From assembly GCF_016746085.1 (NCBI RefSeq), contig NZ_JAERTZ010000014.1, positions 56,497 through 120,496 on the forward strand: DNA of 64,000 nucleotides, given 5' to 3'. A model generated the notes under the pieces. That model was not told where the DNA came from. It saw nothing but the letters and a program-made list of their open reading frames with translations, and searched no databases. Origin of the DNA: Zobellella iuensis (GTDB lineage Bacteria; Pseudomonadota; Gammaproteobacteria; Enterobacterales; Aeromonadaceae). Shown here in pieces: positions 1-10,422 of the stretch (position 1 is the first letter of the stretch; each line of letters starts with the position of its first letter). The translations under genes were made by a program, and so were the position numbers.

Positions 1-11
1 TAATGTTCCAT
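1..11 (-). CDS. start of next gene downstream of relA (possibly mazG), partial
   Basis: On the minus strand an ATG at position 11 follows a GGGAG-type ribosome binding site a few bases after the relA stop codon, so a gene begins here and runs off the window. Only about three codons (Met-Glu-His) are visible. In enteric bacteria mazG follows relA, so mazG is the positional guess; the sequence itself cannot confirm this. Confidence 0.3.
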
Positions 12-23
12 CCGTGCTCCCTA

Positions 24-2237
24 TTACAGCCGCTTGGCTTCCAGTATGTCCGGCAGCTGGCTGATCTTGGCCAGGGTCCGGCTCAGGGTGTCGATATTGT
101 AGACTTCCAGCTCCATGTCGATGATGGCGGTCTGCTGCTTGCGGTTGGAGCGGCTGTTGACGCCCATCACGTTGATCTTCTCGTTGGCCAGTATGGTGGT
201 GATGTCCCGCAACAGGCCGGATCTGTCGTTGGCCACCACCCGCATGGTGAGGTTGTAGCCGCCGGAATAGTTCTCGCCCCAGACCGCGTCCACCATCCGC
301 TCCGGGTGCTGGGCCGCCAGCTCCTTGAGCTGCTCGCAGTCGGCCCTGTGGATGGAGATGCCCCGCCCCTGGGTGATGAAACCGATGATCTCGTCGCCCG
401 GAATAGGCTGGCAGCAACGGGCGGTGTTGGTCAGCAGGTTGCCCACCCCCTGCACCACTATATGGCCATGGGCCTTGTGCTCCTGGGGTTTCTTGGCCGC
501 CTTCTGCTCCAGCTGGCGCAGCACCTGCTCGTCCTGCTCGGCACTGGTCGGTTTCTTGTGCTGCCCCTGCAGGTAGTTGAGCAACTGGTTGATGCGCAGG
601 TCGCCGCCGCCGATGCCGGCCAGCAGGTCATCCAGGCTGGCCACATTGAACCGCTCCAGCGCCTTCTTGTCGATCTGGGAGAAGGTCAGCCCCAGGCGGT
701 CCAGCTCCTTGTCGAGCACCTCGCGGCCGGCGTGGATGTTCTTGTCCCTGTCCTGCTTCTTGAACCAGGTGGCCACCTTGGAGCGGGCCCGGCTGGTGCG
801 CAAGAAGCCCTGGTTGGGGTTCATCCAGTCCCGGCTGGGATTGGGCTGCTTCTGGGTGATGATCTCCACCTGATCGCCGGTCTGCAACTGGTAGGTGAAG
901 GGCACTATGCGGCCGTCGATTTTGGCGCCGATGCAGCGGTGGCCGATCTGGCTGTGGATATAGTAGGCGAAGTCGAGCGGGGTGGCCCCGGCCGGCATGT
1001 CCACCACTTCCCCCTTGGGCGTGAACACATAGACCCTGTCCTCGAACACCTGGCTGCGCAACTCGTCCACCAGGGAGCCGCTCTCGGCCATATCTTCCTG
1101 CCAGGCCAGCAGCTTGCGCAGCCAGGCGATTTTTTCCTCGAAGCCGCTCTGCCTGGCGCCGGCCGCACCTTCTTTGTACTTCCAGTGGGCCGCCACCCCC
1201 AGCTCCGCATCCTGGTGCATCTGATCGGTGCGGATCTGGATCTCCACCGTCTTGCCCTCGGGGCCGATCACCACCGTATGGATGGACTGGTAGCCGTTGG
1301 GCTTGGGGTTGGCCACGTAGTCGTCGAATTCCCGGGGGATGTGACGCCACTGGGTGTGCACCACCCCCAGGGCCGCGTAGCAGTCCTGCAGGTGCTTGGT
1401 CACCACCCGCACCGCCCGCACGTCGAACAACTCGTCGAAGTCCAGGCTCTTCTTCTGCATCTTGCGCCAGATACTGTAGATATGCTTGGGTCGGCCATAC
1501 ACCTCGGCCTCGATCTCCGCCTCTTTCAGCGCCTTCCTGAGTCCGGATACAAAGTCATCGATATAGGCTTCCCGCGCCAGCCGCTTCTCGTCCAGCAGCT
1601 TGGCGATGCGCTTGTAGGTGTCCGGATGCAGATAGCGGAACGACAGATCCTCCAGCTCCCACTTGAGCTGGCCGATACCGAGCCGGTTGGCGAGCGGCGC
1701 GTAGATGTTGGCGATCTCCTTGGCCACCAGCACCCGGGTTTCCTCATCGGCGCTTTTCACCTCGCGCAGGCAGGTGATGCGCTCGGCCAGCTTGATCACC
1801 ACCGCCCGTACGTCTTCCACCATGGCCAGCAGCATGCGACGAACCCTGTCGACCTGGGCCTCGGAGCTCTTGTCGCTGTGCACATGCTGCAGCGAACGGA
1901 TGGCTTCCATATCGGCCACCCCCTGCAGCAGGCGGACGATATTGTCGCCGAAGTCAAGCCGTGCCCGCTCCAGGTCCAGGTAGCCGGTTTCCAGGAAGGG
2001 ATAGAGCAGCGCCGCCTTGAGGGTATCCAGATCCATGCTCAGGGTCAGCAGTATGCCCACCATCTCCACCCCCTCGGCCAGCAGCCGCTGCTCCGCCTCG
2101 GGCGATGCCTCCAGCCGCCGGCAATACTCGTACACCGAGGTCAGCTTATCCCTTTCTTTCGCTTCCAGGGGCAGGGTCGCCGCCCACTCGGCCAGGCTGA
2201 AGGTCGATTTAAGATGGGTATCGCGCACTGAAACCAT
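24..2237 (-). CDS. relA: GTP pyrophosphokinase RelA
   Basis: 737 aa, the usual RelA length. RelA binds stalled ribosomes carrying uncharged tRNA and makes (p)ppGpp from ATP and GTP/GDP. The N-terminal hydrolase-like region lacks the HDxxED metal motif of SpoT (the region around residue 75-85 reads LLYPFLETGYLD), so it is a synthetase-only enzyme. The synthetase core lies around residues 240-370 (YGRPKHIYSIWRKM, NGYQSIHTVV, EIQIRTDQMH, AELGVAAHWKYKEG). A TGS domain follows around 400-460 (VYVFTPKGEVVDMPAGATPLDFAY) and a C-terminal ACT domain at about 660-737. It lies 9 bp downstream of rlmD on the same strand, the enteric arrangement. Confidence 0.97.
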   Translation of the reverse strand: MVSVRDTHLKSTFSLAEWAATLPLEAKERDKLTSVYEYCRRLEASPEAEQRLLAEGVEMVGILLTLSMDLDTLKAALLYPFLETGYLDLERARLDFGDNIVRLLQGVADMEAIRSLQHVHSDKSSEAQVDRVRRMLLAMVEDVRAVVIKLAERITCLREVKSADEETRVLVAKEIANIYAPLANRLGIGQLKWELEDLSFRYLHPDTYKRIAKLLDEKRLAREAYIDDFVSGLRKALKEAEIEAEVYGRPKHIYSIWRKMQKKSLDFDELFDVRAVRVVTKHLQDCYAALGVVHTQWRHIPREFDDYVANPKPNGYQSIHTVVIGPEGKTVEIQIRTDQMHQDAELGVAAHWKYKEGAAGARQSGFEEKIAWLRKLLAWQEDMAESGSLVDELRSQVFEDRVYVFTPKGEVVDMPAGATPLDFAYYIHSQIGHRCIGAKIDGRIVPFTYQLQTGDQVEIITQKQPNPSRDWMNPNQGFLRTSRARSKVATWFKKQDRDKNIHAGREVLDKELDRLGLTFSQIDKKALERFNVASLDDLLAGIGGGDLRINQLLNYLQGQHKKPTSAEQDEQVLRQLEQKAAKKPQEHKAHGHIVVQGVGNLLTNTARCCQPIPGDEIIGFITQGRGISIHRADCEQLKELAAQHPERMVDAVWGENYSGGYNLTMRVVANDRSGLLRDITTILANEKINVMGVNSRSNRKQQTAIIDMELEVYNIDTLSRTLAKISQLPDILEAKRL

Positions 2238-2246
2238 AAGCGTCCC

Positions 2247-3560
2247 TTAACTGAGTTCAAACAAGGCCATCGCTTCGCAATGGACCGTATGGGGGAACAT
2301 ATCAATCAGGCCGAGCCGGCTGAGCCGGTAGCCCCCCGCCAGCAAGGCCTCGCTGTCCCGGGCCAGGGTCACCGGGTTACAGGAAACATAAAGCAGCCGT
2401 TCGGGCGAGAGCTTCAGCAGATAGGGCACCACCTGCTCGGCGCCGGCCCGTCCCGGATCCAGCAACACTCGTTCGAAACCTTCCCGGGCCCAGGGCTCCC
2501 GGGTGAAGTCGGCGGCCAGATCGGCGCGGTAGAAACGGGCCAGGCTCAGGCCGTTGTCTTCCGCGTTGCCGCGGGCCTGCTCCACCATTTCCATCACCCC
2601 CTCCACCCCGACCACCGGATGCCCGGACGCCGCCAGCGGCAGGGAAAAATTGCCCACGCCGCAGAACAGATCCAGCACCGGCTGTTCCGGCTCGGCCGCC
2701 AGCCACTCCAGGGCCTGCCGTACCATCTGCTCGTTGAGCCGGCCGTTGACCTGGATAAAGTCACCGGGAGAAAACGCCAGCTTAATATTATCTATCTGAT
2801 AGTAAAGTGGAAAAGGAACGTGTAACGGACGGCGCCCGGTATCATCCTGTAAAAACAGCGCCAGGCTTCGCTCCTGGGCGAAGGCCAGCAGCATATCCAG
2901 GTCCCGGGTCGGCAGGCTGCCCGTATGACGCAGCAACAGGGCTATTCCCTCGGCCGCCTCATACAGCTCCAGATGCCCGAGCTGCCTGACCGCTTTCAAT
3001 CGGTTAAGCAGCTGGCGCAGCGGCACTATCAGGCTTGACAGCGCCGGTTGCAGCACGCCGCACCGCTCGATCTCCACCAGCTCATGGGACTGCTGGCGAC
3101 GAAAGCCCAGCGCTATGCCCTTGCCCTGGCGGCGGATCGCCAGCCGGGCCACCCGCCGGTAGCCCTGCTCGGCCCCGCGCAGCCACTCCGGCTCGGGCAG
3201 GGTCTCGACCCCGTGACGGGCGAACAGCCGGGCCACGGCGCGGGCCTTCAACTCCCGCTGGACGGCGACCGGCACATGCTGCAGCGAGCAGCCGCCGCAC
3301 TGGGCGGTATAGGGGCAAAAGGGCTTCAGCCGCTGCGGGGATGGCTTCAGCACCTTGACCAGGTCGGCGGTCTGGTACTTGTTGTTCTGGCCGGTCAGCT
3401 TTACCCGCACCTGTTCGCCGGCCAGCACGCCGGACACGAACAGCGGCTTGCCCTTGTGGCGGGCCACCCCCACGCCATGGGCGTTGAGCTCGAGGATCTC
3501 GACCTCCAGCGGTGCCTGCGCCTGGACATCGGGCTTTTTGACCTTGAAGAACTGAACCAT
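2247..3560 (-). CDS. rlmD: 23S rRNA (uracil-1939-C5)-methyltransferase RlmD
   Basis: 437 aa when started at the ATG at 3560 (MVQFFKVKKP), which matches the start of known RlmD proteins; the frame stays open 23 codons further upstream but that part looks non-coding. It methylates U1939 of 23S rRNA using SAM. Visible are an N-terminal TRAM-like domain, the iron-sulfur cluster cysteines in CPYTAQCGGC, the SAM-binding motif DLFCGVGNFSLPLA and the catalytic cysteine in YVSCNPVTLARD. Divergent from barA and upstream of relA, as in E. coli. Confidence 0.95.
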   Translation of the reverse strand: MVQFFKVKKPDVQAQAPLEVEILELNAHGVGVARHKGKPLFVSGVLAGEQVRVKLTGQNNKYQTADLVKVLKPSPQRLKPFCPYTAQCGGCSLQHVPVAVQRELKARAVARLFARHGVETLPEPEWLRGAEQGYRRVARLAIRRQGKGIALGFRRQQSHELVEIERCGVLQPALSSLIVPLRQLLNRLKAVRQLGHLELYEAAEGIALLLRHTGSLPTRDLDMLLAFAQERSLALFLQDDTGRRPLHVPFPLYYQIDNIKLAFSPGDFIQVNGRLNEQMVRQALEWLAAEPEQPVLDLFCGVGNFSLPLAASGHPVVGVEGVMEMVEQARGNAEDNGLSLARFYRADLAADFTREPWAREGFERVLLDPGRAGAEQVVPYLLKLSPERLLYVSCNPVTLARDSEALLAGGYRLSRLGLIDMFPHTVHCEAMALFELS

Positions 3561-3640
3561 AAAACGTGGAGCCCTCGGACCGGCTATGTCATCATAAGCA
3601 TCTGTTGATTTGAATGCGCATTCTCCCACATTAGCCCCCT

Positions 3641-6337
3641 ATGACCAAATACGGCCTGCGAGCCCGGGTACTGGCTTTTACCATATTACCGACCCTGATC
3701 ATCGGCATACTGCTGGCCGGTTATTTTTCCGTGAACCGTTATCAGCAGCTGGAAGAAGCCCTGATCCGCCAGGGGGTCAATGTGATCGAGCCCCTGGCCC
3801 TGGCCAGCGAGCTGGCCCTGACCAGTCGCAACCGGGAGGCGCTCAACCGCCTGCTCAGCAACATTCACCGCAACAACAGCCCCCTGGTCAAGTCCATCGC
3901 CCTGTTCGATCTGGAAGGCCGGCTGCTGGTGACGTCCAACTACCACCGCGACTTCCATGTCATGCGCCTGCCCGAGGAGCTGCCCCTGCCCCGGGTGACC
4001 CTGGTGGAAACCGGCCCCGAGGGCATCATACTGCGCACCCCGGTGGTGACCGACAACATCCGTATCGATGCCCTGTGGGAAGAATCCTCTTCCACCCCCA
4101 TCGGCTATGTGTCCATGCAACTGACCAACGACTCGGCCATGCTGGTGCACTACAGGGACAGCTTCTTCGCCGGCCTGATCGTGCTGCTCGGGGTCAGCTT
4201 CAGCACCCTGTTCGGCATCCGCCTGATCAAGGGCGTGTCCCAGCCGATCACCGACATGGTCAGCGCCGTGTACAAGATCCGCGAAGGCCGGCTCGATACC
4301 CGAGTCAGCGGGGAATTCACCGGCGAGCTGGAAGTGCTCAAGAACGGTATCAACGCCATGGCCAAGTCCTTGTCGGAATACCACGACGAGATGCAGCAGA
4401 ACATCGATCAGGCCACCTCGGATCTGCGCGAAACCCTGGAACAGATAGAGATCCAGAACATCGAGCTGGACATGGCCAAGAAGCGGGCCCAGGAGGCCGC
4501 CCGGGTCAAGACCGAGTTCCTGGCCAACATGTCCCACGAGCTGCGCACCCCGCTCAACGGTGTGATCGGCTTCGCCCGCCAGCTACAAAAGACCCGGCTG
4601 ACACCAAACCAGCTGGACTATCTCAAGACCATAGAGAAGTCGGCCCAGAACCTGCTCGGCATCATCAACGACATCCTCGATTTCTCCAAGCTGGAGGCGG
4701 GCAAGCTGAAGATGGAGCAGATCCCCTTCTCCCTGCGCGATACCCTGCAGGAAGTGATGACCCTGCTCGCCCCCAGCGCCCACGACAAGGGACTGGAGCT
4801 GTCGCTCAGGGTGGATGCGGCGGTACACGACAGCCTGGTGGGCGACCCGTTGCGGCTGCAGCAGGTGCTCACCAACCTGGTGGGCAACGCCATCAAGTTT
4901 ACCGAACAGGGCAACGTGGACGTACGGGTCGATGCCCGTCCGGCCAGCCAGCCGGATCGGGCCGCCCTGTGCATTCATGTGCAGGATACCGGCATCGGCA
5001 TTTCCGACAGCCAGCGCCGCCAGCTGTTCCAGGCCTTCAACCAGGCCGACTCCAGCATCTCCCGCCGTTATGGCGGCACCGGCCTGGGCCTGGTGATCAC
5101 CCAGAAGCTGGTACACCAGATGGCCGGCGATATCGAACTCTATTCGGAGCTGGGCTCGGGCTCGGTGTTCAGCTTCACCCTGGAGCTGGGCCGGGCGGCC
5201 CTGCCTCTGGCCGAGCCCCTGCCGCTGGCCGAACTCAGCCACAAGACGGTGCTCTATCTGGAGGAGGATAACTTCAGCCGGCGCGCCACCACCGCCCTGC
5301 TGCGGGAGTGGGGCGTTCAGGTGCTGCACGAGCCTTATCCGGGGGTTCGTATCGACACTGCCCTGCTGGGCTTCGGCCCCCATACCCTGCCCAGCCAGAT
5401 GGAGCAGGATATCCTCAGGCAAAAAGAGTACGACAACAAGGTGGTGGTGCTGCTCAGCTCCACCGATCCGACCCTGGTCGATGCCCTGCTCAAGACCGGC
5501 GCCGGTTACTGCCTGACCAAGCCGGTACACTACCAGAAGCTGGCCCATGCCCTGGTGGAGCAGGATAGCCTCCCCCCCGAGGCCATGCTGCAGATCACCC
5601 TGGCCCCCCCTTCCCACAAACAGCCGCTCCGGGTCTTGGCGGTGGACGACAACCCGGCCAACCTCAAGCTGATCAGCGCCATGCTGAGCGAACAGGTCAG
5701 CCAGGTGGAAAGCTGTACCAACGGCCGGGAGGCGCTGAACCTGGCCACGGTCAACCGCTACGACATCATCTTTATGGATATCCAGATGCCGGTAATGGAC
5801 GGCATCCAGGCCACCCGGGAAATCCGCGCCCAAGGCGGTCCCAACGCCAGTACGCCCATAGTGGCGGTCACCGCCCATGCCATCGAAGGCGAGCGGGATC
5901 GGCTGCTGCGCAAGGGCATGGACGACTACCTGGCCAAACCCATCGACGAAGCCATCCTGGCCCGTATCATCGAGCGTTTCGGTCATCGTCAGCCGGCGCA
6001 GGGGCAGATCGACTGGCCATTGGCGTTGAAGCGGGCCGGAGGCAAGGAGCCGCTGGCGAAAGACATGCTGAGCATGTTGCTGCACAGCTTCGATGAATTC
6101 GAGCCGCTGTTGGGTGCGGCCCTGTCCGGTGAGCTCGACGGCGAATACCTCTACCCCCCGCTGCACAAGCTGCACGGCGGCACCGCCTACTGCGGCGTGC
6201 CGCAATTGCAGGCGCTGGTGGCACAACTGGAGAAGGCCCTGCTGGCCAAACAGCCGGTGGAAGAGCTGGAGCCCGAACTGCTGGAGCTGGAAGAACGGAT
6301 GGGGCAGATCCGGGAAGAAGTGAAGAGGTATTTATAA
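3641..6337 (+). CDS. barA: hybrid sensor histidine kinase BarA
   Basis: 898 aa tripartite kinase that phosphorylates the response regulator UvrY/GacA and so controls the Csr small RNAs. An N-terminal transmembrane helix (residues ~10-30), a periplasmic sensor region and a second helix (~175-195) precede a HAMP domain. The HisKA box is MSHELRTPLNG with phospho-His near 299. An HATPase domain (DTGIGIS, GGTGLGLVI), a degenerate receiver-like segment, a receiver domain with phospho-Asp near 713 (FMDIQMPVMDG) and a C-terminal HPt domain with His near 842 (LHKLHGGTAYCGV) follow. The start MTKYGLRARVL matches the family. Convergent with pdxJ across a terminator. Confidence 0.96.
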   Translation: MTKYGLRARVLAFTILPTLIIGILLAGYFSVNRYQQLEEALIRQGVNVIEPLALASELALTSRNREALNRLLSNIHRNNSPLVKSIALFDLEGRLLVTSNYHRDFHVMRLPEELPLPRVTLVETGPEGIILRTPVVTDNIRIDALWEESSSTPIGYVSMQLTNDSAMLVHYRDSFFAGLIVLLGVSFSTLFGIRLIKGVSQPITDMVSAVYKIREGRLDTRVSGEFTGELEVLKNGINAMAKSLSEYHDEMQQNIDQATSDLRETLEQIEIQNIELDMAKKRAQEAARVKTEFLANMSHELRTPLNGVIGFARQLQKTRLTPNQLDYLKTIEKSAQNLLGIINDILDFSKLEAGKLKMEQIPFSLRDTLQEVMTLLAPSAHDKGLELSLRVDAAVHDSLVGDPLRLQQVLTNLVGNAIKFTEQGNVDVRVDARPASQPDRAALCIHVQDTGIGISDSQRRQLFQAFNQADSSISRRYGGTGLGLVITQKLVHQMAGDIELYSELGSGSVFSFTLELGRAALPLAEPLPLAELSHKTVLYLEEDNFSRRATTALLREWGVQVLHEPYPGVRIDTALLGFGPHTLPSQMEQDILRQKEYDNKVVVLLSSTDPTLVDALLKTGAGYCLTKPVHYQKLAHALVEQDSLPPEAMLQITLAPPSHKQPLRVLAVDDNPANLKLISAMLSEQVSQVESCTNGREALNLATVNRYDIIFMDIQMPVMDGIQATREIRAQGGPNASTPIVAVTAHAIEGERDRLLRKGMDDYLAKPIDEAILARIIERFGHRQPAQGQIDWPLALKRAGGKEPLAKDMLSMLLHSFDEFEPLLGAALSGELDGEYLYPPLHKLHGGTAYCGVPQLQALVAQLEKALLAKQPVEELEPELLELEERMGQIREEVKRYL

Positions 6338-6441
6338 CCCGGTGAGGAGTGAGGAGAATGCAGCTGTCGGCGACAAGCTGTCAGCCATAAGAAAAACACT
6401 CGGTACAAACACTACCTTCCCCTGCATACTCTCGTCCCTAC

Positions 6442-6474
6442 AAAAAACCCCGAGCGCGCCAGTTCGGGGTTTTT
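6442..6474. terminator. bidirectional terminator between barA and pdxJ
   Basis: An 11-bp inverted repeat (AAAAACCCCGA / TCGGGGTTTTT) with a 9-10 nt loop has an A-run before and a T-run after, so it can act as an intrinsic terminator for the convergent barA and pdxJ transcripts. Just upstream (6341-6355) is a GTGAGGA direct duplicate. Confidence 0.88.
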
Positions 6475-6496
6475 CTGAAAGCGTACAGCTTACGGC

Positions 6497-7234
6497 TCAA
6501 ACGCCCTGACGGGCTTCGCGCATCAGCCGCTTCATATCGCGAATGGCTTTTTCCAGGCCGTCGAAGGCGGCGCGGGCAATGATGGCATGGCCGATGTTCA
6601 GCTCCAGCATCTCGGGAATGGCGGCGATCGGCTTGACGTTGTGGTAATGCAGGCCGTGGCCGCCGTTCACCTTCAGCCCCAGATCATGGGCGTAGGCGGC
6701 GGAGGCCGCGATACGCTTGAGCTCGGCCAGTTGTTCGGCCTCGTTGGGCGCATCGGCATAATGACCGGTGTGGATCTCGATATAGGGTGCGCCGGCGGCC
6801 ACCACCGCGTCGATCTGCGCCTTGTCCGCATCGATGAACAGCGATACCTTGATGCCCACCTCGCTCAGTCGCCGCACCGCGGCTCTCACCTTGTCGAGCT
6901 GGCCGGCCACGTCCAGCCCACCCTCGGTGGTCACTTCTTCCCGTTTTTCCGGTACCAGGCAGACAAACGCCGGTTTGATACGGCAGGCGATATCGAGCAT
7001 CTCCTCGGTGACCGCCATTTCCAGGTTCATCCGGGTTTGGATGGTCCGGCCCAGGATCTCCACATCCCGATCGATGATATGGCGGCGGTCTTCCCGCAAG
7101 TGAACGGTAATGCCATCGGCACCGGCCTGCTCGGCCACCGCCGCCGCCTGCACCGGATCCGGGTAACTGGTGCCCCTGGCATTGCGCAAGGTGGCAATGT
7201 GATCGATATTGACCCCTAAATACAATTCACTCAC
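6497..7234 (-). CDS. pdxJ: pyridoxine 5'-phosphate synthase PdxJ
   Basis: 245 aa TIM-barrel enzyme condensing 1-deoxyxylulose 5-phosphate with 3-amino-2-oxopropyl phosphate to pyridoxine 5'-phosphate, the last ring-forming step of vitamin B6 synthesis. The N-terminus [20 protein letters not shown] is diagnostic, as are [19 protein letters not shown] and the EIHTGHYAD segment. It starts with GTG and overlaps the end of recO by 8 bp, so translation is probably coupled. In E. coli acpS follows pdxJ; here a terminator follows instead. Confidence 0.96.
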   Translation of the reverse strand: MSELYLGVNIDHIATLRNARGTSYPDPVQAAAVAEQAGADGITVHLREDRRHIIDRDVEILGRTIQTRMNLEMAVTEEMLDIACRIKPAFVCLVPEKREEVTTEGGLDVAGQLDKVRAAVRRLSEVGIKVSLFIDADKAQIDAVVAAGAPYIEIHTGHYADAPNEAEQLAELKRIAASAAYAHDLGLKVNGGHGLHYHNVKPIAAIPEMLELNIGHAIIARAAFDGLEKAIRDMKRLMREARQGV

Positions 7235-7949
7235 TGCGACTTCCTCTCTTTCCTTTGATGAACAGGGCCCGGCTGCGCAACGGGCGACCGCCGAGATAGG
7301 GCCCCAGCGCCTGGCGGCTGAAGCGTTTGGCGGAAGCCAGCACCTCGACTCGGCTCAGATCCAGCTCGGCCAGGGCATACAGATGCTCCCCCGGATAGGC
7401 GCCGGGCTCGGCCTGCGCCAGGGCGATAAAACCGGATTCCGGCTGATAGCCATACCAGCCTTCGGGGCGGATGGCATCGCCGGTCAGGGCGTCCTGGGTG
7501 AAGTCCACGCCATAACCCAGTATATTTAGCATATAAAACTCAAAATGACGCAAACATGGTTCTATAGCATCACCGCTTGCCAGTTTTTTCAGCGTTTTAT
7601 AATAAGCCTCGAACACCTCGTCGAAGGGCGTCTGGGTTTCCAGCAGATAATAGAGCAGCTCGTTGAGGTAAAGGCCGCTGTACAGGGCTGCCCCCGTCAA
7701 GGGGATGGCCGGGCCACTCGCTTCGGCGCTGTGCAGATTTTTCAGCTCGCCCTTGCCGGCGAAAGCGAGCCTTAACGGCACAAAGGGCTGTAACAGCCCC
7801 TTGAGTGGTGAGCGGGGTTGGCGGCTGCCCTTGGCCACCAGGCTCTGGCGGCCCTGCTCCCGGGTAAAGACGTCCACCAGCTGGCTGGTTTCCCGGTAGG
7901 GCCGGCTATGGATGACAAAGGCGGCGAACGCCATGTCAGTCGTCGCCAT
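7227..7949 (-). CDS. recO: DNA repair protein RecO
   Basis: 240 aa RecFOR mediator that loads RecA on gapped DNA. The N-terminal OB fold is visible as [34 protein letters not shown], and a typical [14 protein letters not shown] helix follows. The C-terminus [20 protein letters not shown] matches the family. Two starts are possible: ATG at 7949, overlapping era by 14 bp, or ATG at 7934, just after the era stop. Part of the rnc-era-recO-pdxJ operon. Confidence 0.93.
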   Translation of the reverse strand: MATTDMAFAAFVIHSRPYRETSQLVDVFTREQGRQSLVAKGSRQPRSPLKGLLQPFVPLRLAFAGKGELKNLHSAEASGPAIPLTGAALYSGLYLNELLYYLLETQTPFDEVFEAYYKTLKKLASGDAIEPCLRHFEFYMLNILGYGVDFTQDALTGDAIRPEGWYGYQPESGFIALAQAEPGAYPGEHLYALAELDLSRVEVLASAKRFSRQALGPYLGGRPLRSRALFIKGKRGSRSE

Positions 7950-8841
7950 ACCCTAGGCTGCGCAGGGCTCGCTCATCATCGGCCCAGCCCGACTTGACCT
8001 TGACCCACAATTCGAGAAACACCTTCTGTTCGAGCAGCCGCTCCAGATCCAGCCGCGCCTCGGTGCCGATCACCTTGAGCTTTTCGCCCTTGTTGCCGAT
8101 CACCATCTTTTTCTGGCCGCTGCGTTCCACCAGGATCAGGCCGTTGATATGGATGACCCCCTGCTCGTTGACCTGATAGCGCTCGATCTCCACCGTCACC
8201 GAATAGGGCAGCTCTTCGCCCATAAAGCGCATCAGCTTTTCACGGATGATTTCCGCCGCCATGAAGCGGGAGGAACGGTCGGTGATGTAGTCTTCCGGGA
8301 AATAGTGCAGCGACGGCTTGAGCCGCGAACGGGCCAGCTTGGCAATGGTGTCCACATTGGTGCCTTTTTCCGCGGAAATGGGCACGATATCGGCAAAATT
8401 CATCTGCTGGGACAGCCACTGGATATGAGGCAGCAGCTCGTCCTTGCTCTGGACGTTGTCGATCTTGTTGATCGCCAGCACCACCGGGCAATGGATGTGG
8501 CGCAACTTGTTCAGCACCATGTCGTCATCGGCGGTCCACTTGGTGCCTTCCACCACGAACACCACCATCTCCACATCACCCAGCGAGCTGGTAGCCGCCC
8601 GGTTCATCAGCCGGTTGATGGCCCGCTTCTCCTCGATATGCAGCCCGGGGGTATCCACATAGATGGCCTGATAGGCCCCCTCGGTGTCAATGCCCATGAT
8701 GCGGTGGCGGGTGGTCTGCGGCTTGCGCGAGGTGATGCTCACCTTCTGCCCCAGCAGCTGGTTCAGCAGGGTGGACTTGCCCACGTTGGGGCGGCCCACG
8801 ATGGCGATAAAGCCGCAGTAAGTTTGTTCTTGATCTGTCAT
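7936..8841 (-). CDS. era: GTPase Era
   Basis: 301 aa essential GTPase that binds the 3' end of 16S rRNA during 30S maturation. G1 is [13 protein letters not shown]3 is VDTPGLH and G4 is NKIDN, with SAEKG as G5. A C-terminal KH domain (residues ~205-285, [29 protein letters not shown]) binds RNA. The start codon overlaps the rnc stop by 4 bp (ATGA), the usual coupled rnc-era arrangement. Confidence 0.97.
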   Translation of the reverse strand: MTDQEQTYCGFIAIVGRPNVGKSTLLNQLLGQKVSITSRKPQTTRHRIMGIDTEGAYQAIYVDTPGLHIEEKRAINRLMNRAATSSLGDVEMVVFVVEGTKWTADDDMVLNKLRHIHCPVVLAINKIDNVQSKDELLPHIQWLSQQMNFADIVPISAEKGTNVDTIAKLARSRLKPSLHYFPEDYITDRSSRFMAAEIIREKLMRFMGEELPYSVTVEIERYQVNEQGVIHINGLILVERSGQKKMVIGNKGEKLKVIGTEARLDLERLLEQKVFLELWVKVKSGWADDERALRSLGYGDD

Positions 8842-9506
8842 AGCAAGGTATCCAGGGCATGTTCGGCGGCAGATTGCTCGGCCTTGCGGCGACTGGTACC
8901 TATACCAATCACCGGATCGGGCAAGCCGTCTACCAGACAGTGCACGGTAAATTTCTGATTATGGGCCTCTCCGATCACGTCCACCACTGTGTAGGTGGGC
9001 AAGGGCTTGCGTTTGGCCTGAAGCAGTTCCTGCAGCCGGGTCTTGGGATCTTTCTGTTCCACGCCGGGCTGGATATCGTTGAGCCGCTCGTCATACCAGG
9101 ACAGCAGCAGCTCGCGCACCCGCTCGATATCGGTATCCAGGTAGACGGCACCAATCAGGGCTTCCACCGCGTCCGCCAGGATAGACTCGCGCCGGTAACC
9201 GCCACTTTTCAGTTCCCCCGGGCCCAGGATCAGGTATTCCCCCAGCTCGAACTCCCGCGCCAGTTCGGCCAGGGTCTTTTCCCGTACCAGGGTCGCGCGC
9301 ATGCGCGACATGTCCCCTTCGTTCACCTTGGGAAAGCGGTGAAACAACGCATCGGCCACCACCATGCTGAGGATGGAGTCCCCCAGGAATTCCAGCCGCT
9401 CGTTGTGGCGGGAACCGGCGCTGCGGTGGGTCAGGGCCCGCACCAGCAGGGTTTCGTCGTTGAAGCTATGGCCCAGTTTTTTTTGCAGAAGATTCAGTTT
9501 TTTCAT
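8838..9506 (-). CDS. rnc: ribonuclease III
   Basis: 222 aa double-stranded RNA endonuclease that processes rRNA precursors. The nine-residue signature [10 protein letters not shown] carries the catalytic Glu/Asp residues and [12 protein letters not shown] the second acidic site; the dsRNA-binding domain is at the C-terminus ([21 protein letters not shown]). The ATG at 9506 shares bases with the lepB stop (TGATG), which fixes this start over the TTG one codon upstream. Confidence 0.97.
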   Translation of the reverse strand: MKKLNLLQKKLGHSFNDETLLVRALTHRSAGSRHNERLEFLGDSILSMVVADALFHRFPKVNEGDMSRMRATLVREKTLAELAREFELGEYLILGPGELKSGGYRRESILADAVEALIGAVYLDTDIERVRELLLSWYDERLNDIQPGVEQKDPKTRLQELLQAKRKPLPTYTVVDVIGEAHNQKFTVHCLVDGLPDPVIGIGTSRRKAEQSAAEHALDTLL

Positions 9507-10420
9507 CAATGAATGGCGCCTATGCGGCTGAAGCGCACGTCACTCGGTACCCAGGAAGGCAACCAGCTGTCGGCGTTACGTTCGAACTCAAAGCTTATCC
9601 AGATGGCAACCGCCCGTCCCACCAGGTTCTGCTCGGGCACAAAGCCCCAGAACCGGCTGTCGGTGCTGTTGTCCCTGTTGTCACCCACCGCGAAGTAATG
9701 GCCTTCCGGCACCACCCACTCGTCCCGGGCCGTACCCGGCTGGCGGTAATACATGGACACCCGATCCGGCAATAACGGATTGCGCAGTATGTCATGGGGG
9801 CGTTCGGTCAGGTGCTCACGGTAGCGCTCGAGCGGTATGCCCATCTGGGTAAATTCGCCGCTGTGCTCGAATTCAAGGGGCACAGGCGCAAAATCGGGGC
9901 ACTCGCCCCCGTCGCAGGCGGGCTTGAGGTAGAGCTGTTTGTCCCGATAGACGAGCCGGTCCCCCGGCAACCCGACGATGCGCTTGATATAATCGATACG
10001 GGTATCTTCCGGGTACTTGAACACCGCCACATCACCGCGCCTGGGCTCGCCGGTGGGGATAATCTTGGTATTGCTGACCGGCTCCTTCAGGCCGTAGGCG
10101 AACTTCTCCACCAGGATGAAGTCGCCGACCAGCAGGGTGGGCATCATGGATCCGGACGGGATCTGGAAGGGCTCGTAGATAAAGGAGCGCAGCACCAGCA
10201 CCGCACCGATCACCGGGAAGATGGACTTGGCCTGCTCGATCCAGCCCGGCGCCGTGGCGGCCTTGGCCAGGGCGGACTTGTCCACCTTGTTACCATATAC
10301 CTGCTGGGCATCGGCAATTTTGCGGGCCCGCTGGGGGGCCCAGATCCATTTGTCACAGGCCCAGATGATACCGGTGACCAAGGTCACCAGCACCAGGATC
10401 AGGGCAAAGGTACTCGCCAT
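9506..10420 (-). CDS. lepB: signal peptidase I
   Basis: 304 aa inner-membrane leader peptidase. Two N-terminal transmembrane segments (residues ~4-22 and ~64-80) precede the catalytic periplasmic domain. The nucleophile Ser91 sits in [11 protein letters not shown] and the general-base Lys in [26 protein letters not shown] is the conserved box E. It lies between lepA (2-bp gap) and rnc, the conserved operon order. Confidence 0.97.
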   Translation of the reverse strand: MASTFALILVLVTLVTGIIWACDKWIWAPQRARKIADAQQVYGNKVDKSALAKAATAPGWIEQAKSIFPVIGAVLVLRSFIYEPFQIPSGSMMPTLLVGDFILVEKFAYGLKEPVSNTKIIPTGEPRRGDVAVFKYPEDTRIDYIKRIVGLPGDRLVYRDKQLYLKPACDGGECPDFAPVPLEFEHSGEFTQMGIPLERYREHLTERPHDILRNPLLPDRVSMYYRQPGTARDEWVVPEGHYFAVGDNRDNSTDSRFWGFVPEQNLVGRAVAIWISFEFERNADSWLPSWVPSDVRFSRIGAIH

Positions 10421-10422
10421 GG

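Noticed and set aside
3..2231. Long open frame antisense to relA (and similar long antisense frames opposite barA, lepA, nadB, lysS, the MCP gene, pilT and others)
   Set aside because: These are shadows produced by high GC and strong third-position bias; their proteins are Gly/His/Gln/Leu-rich without domains, and the opposite strand encodes well-known proteins.
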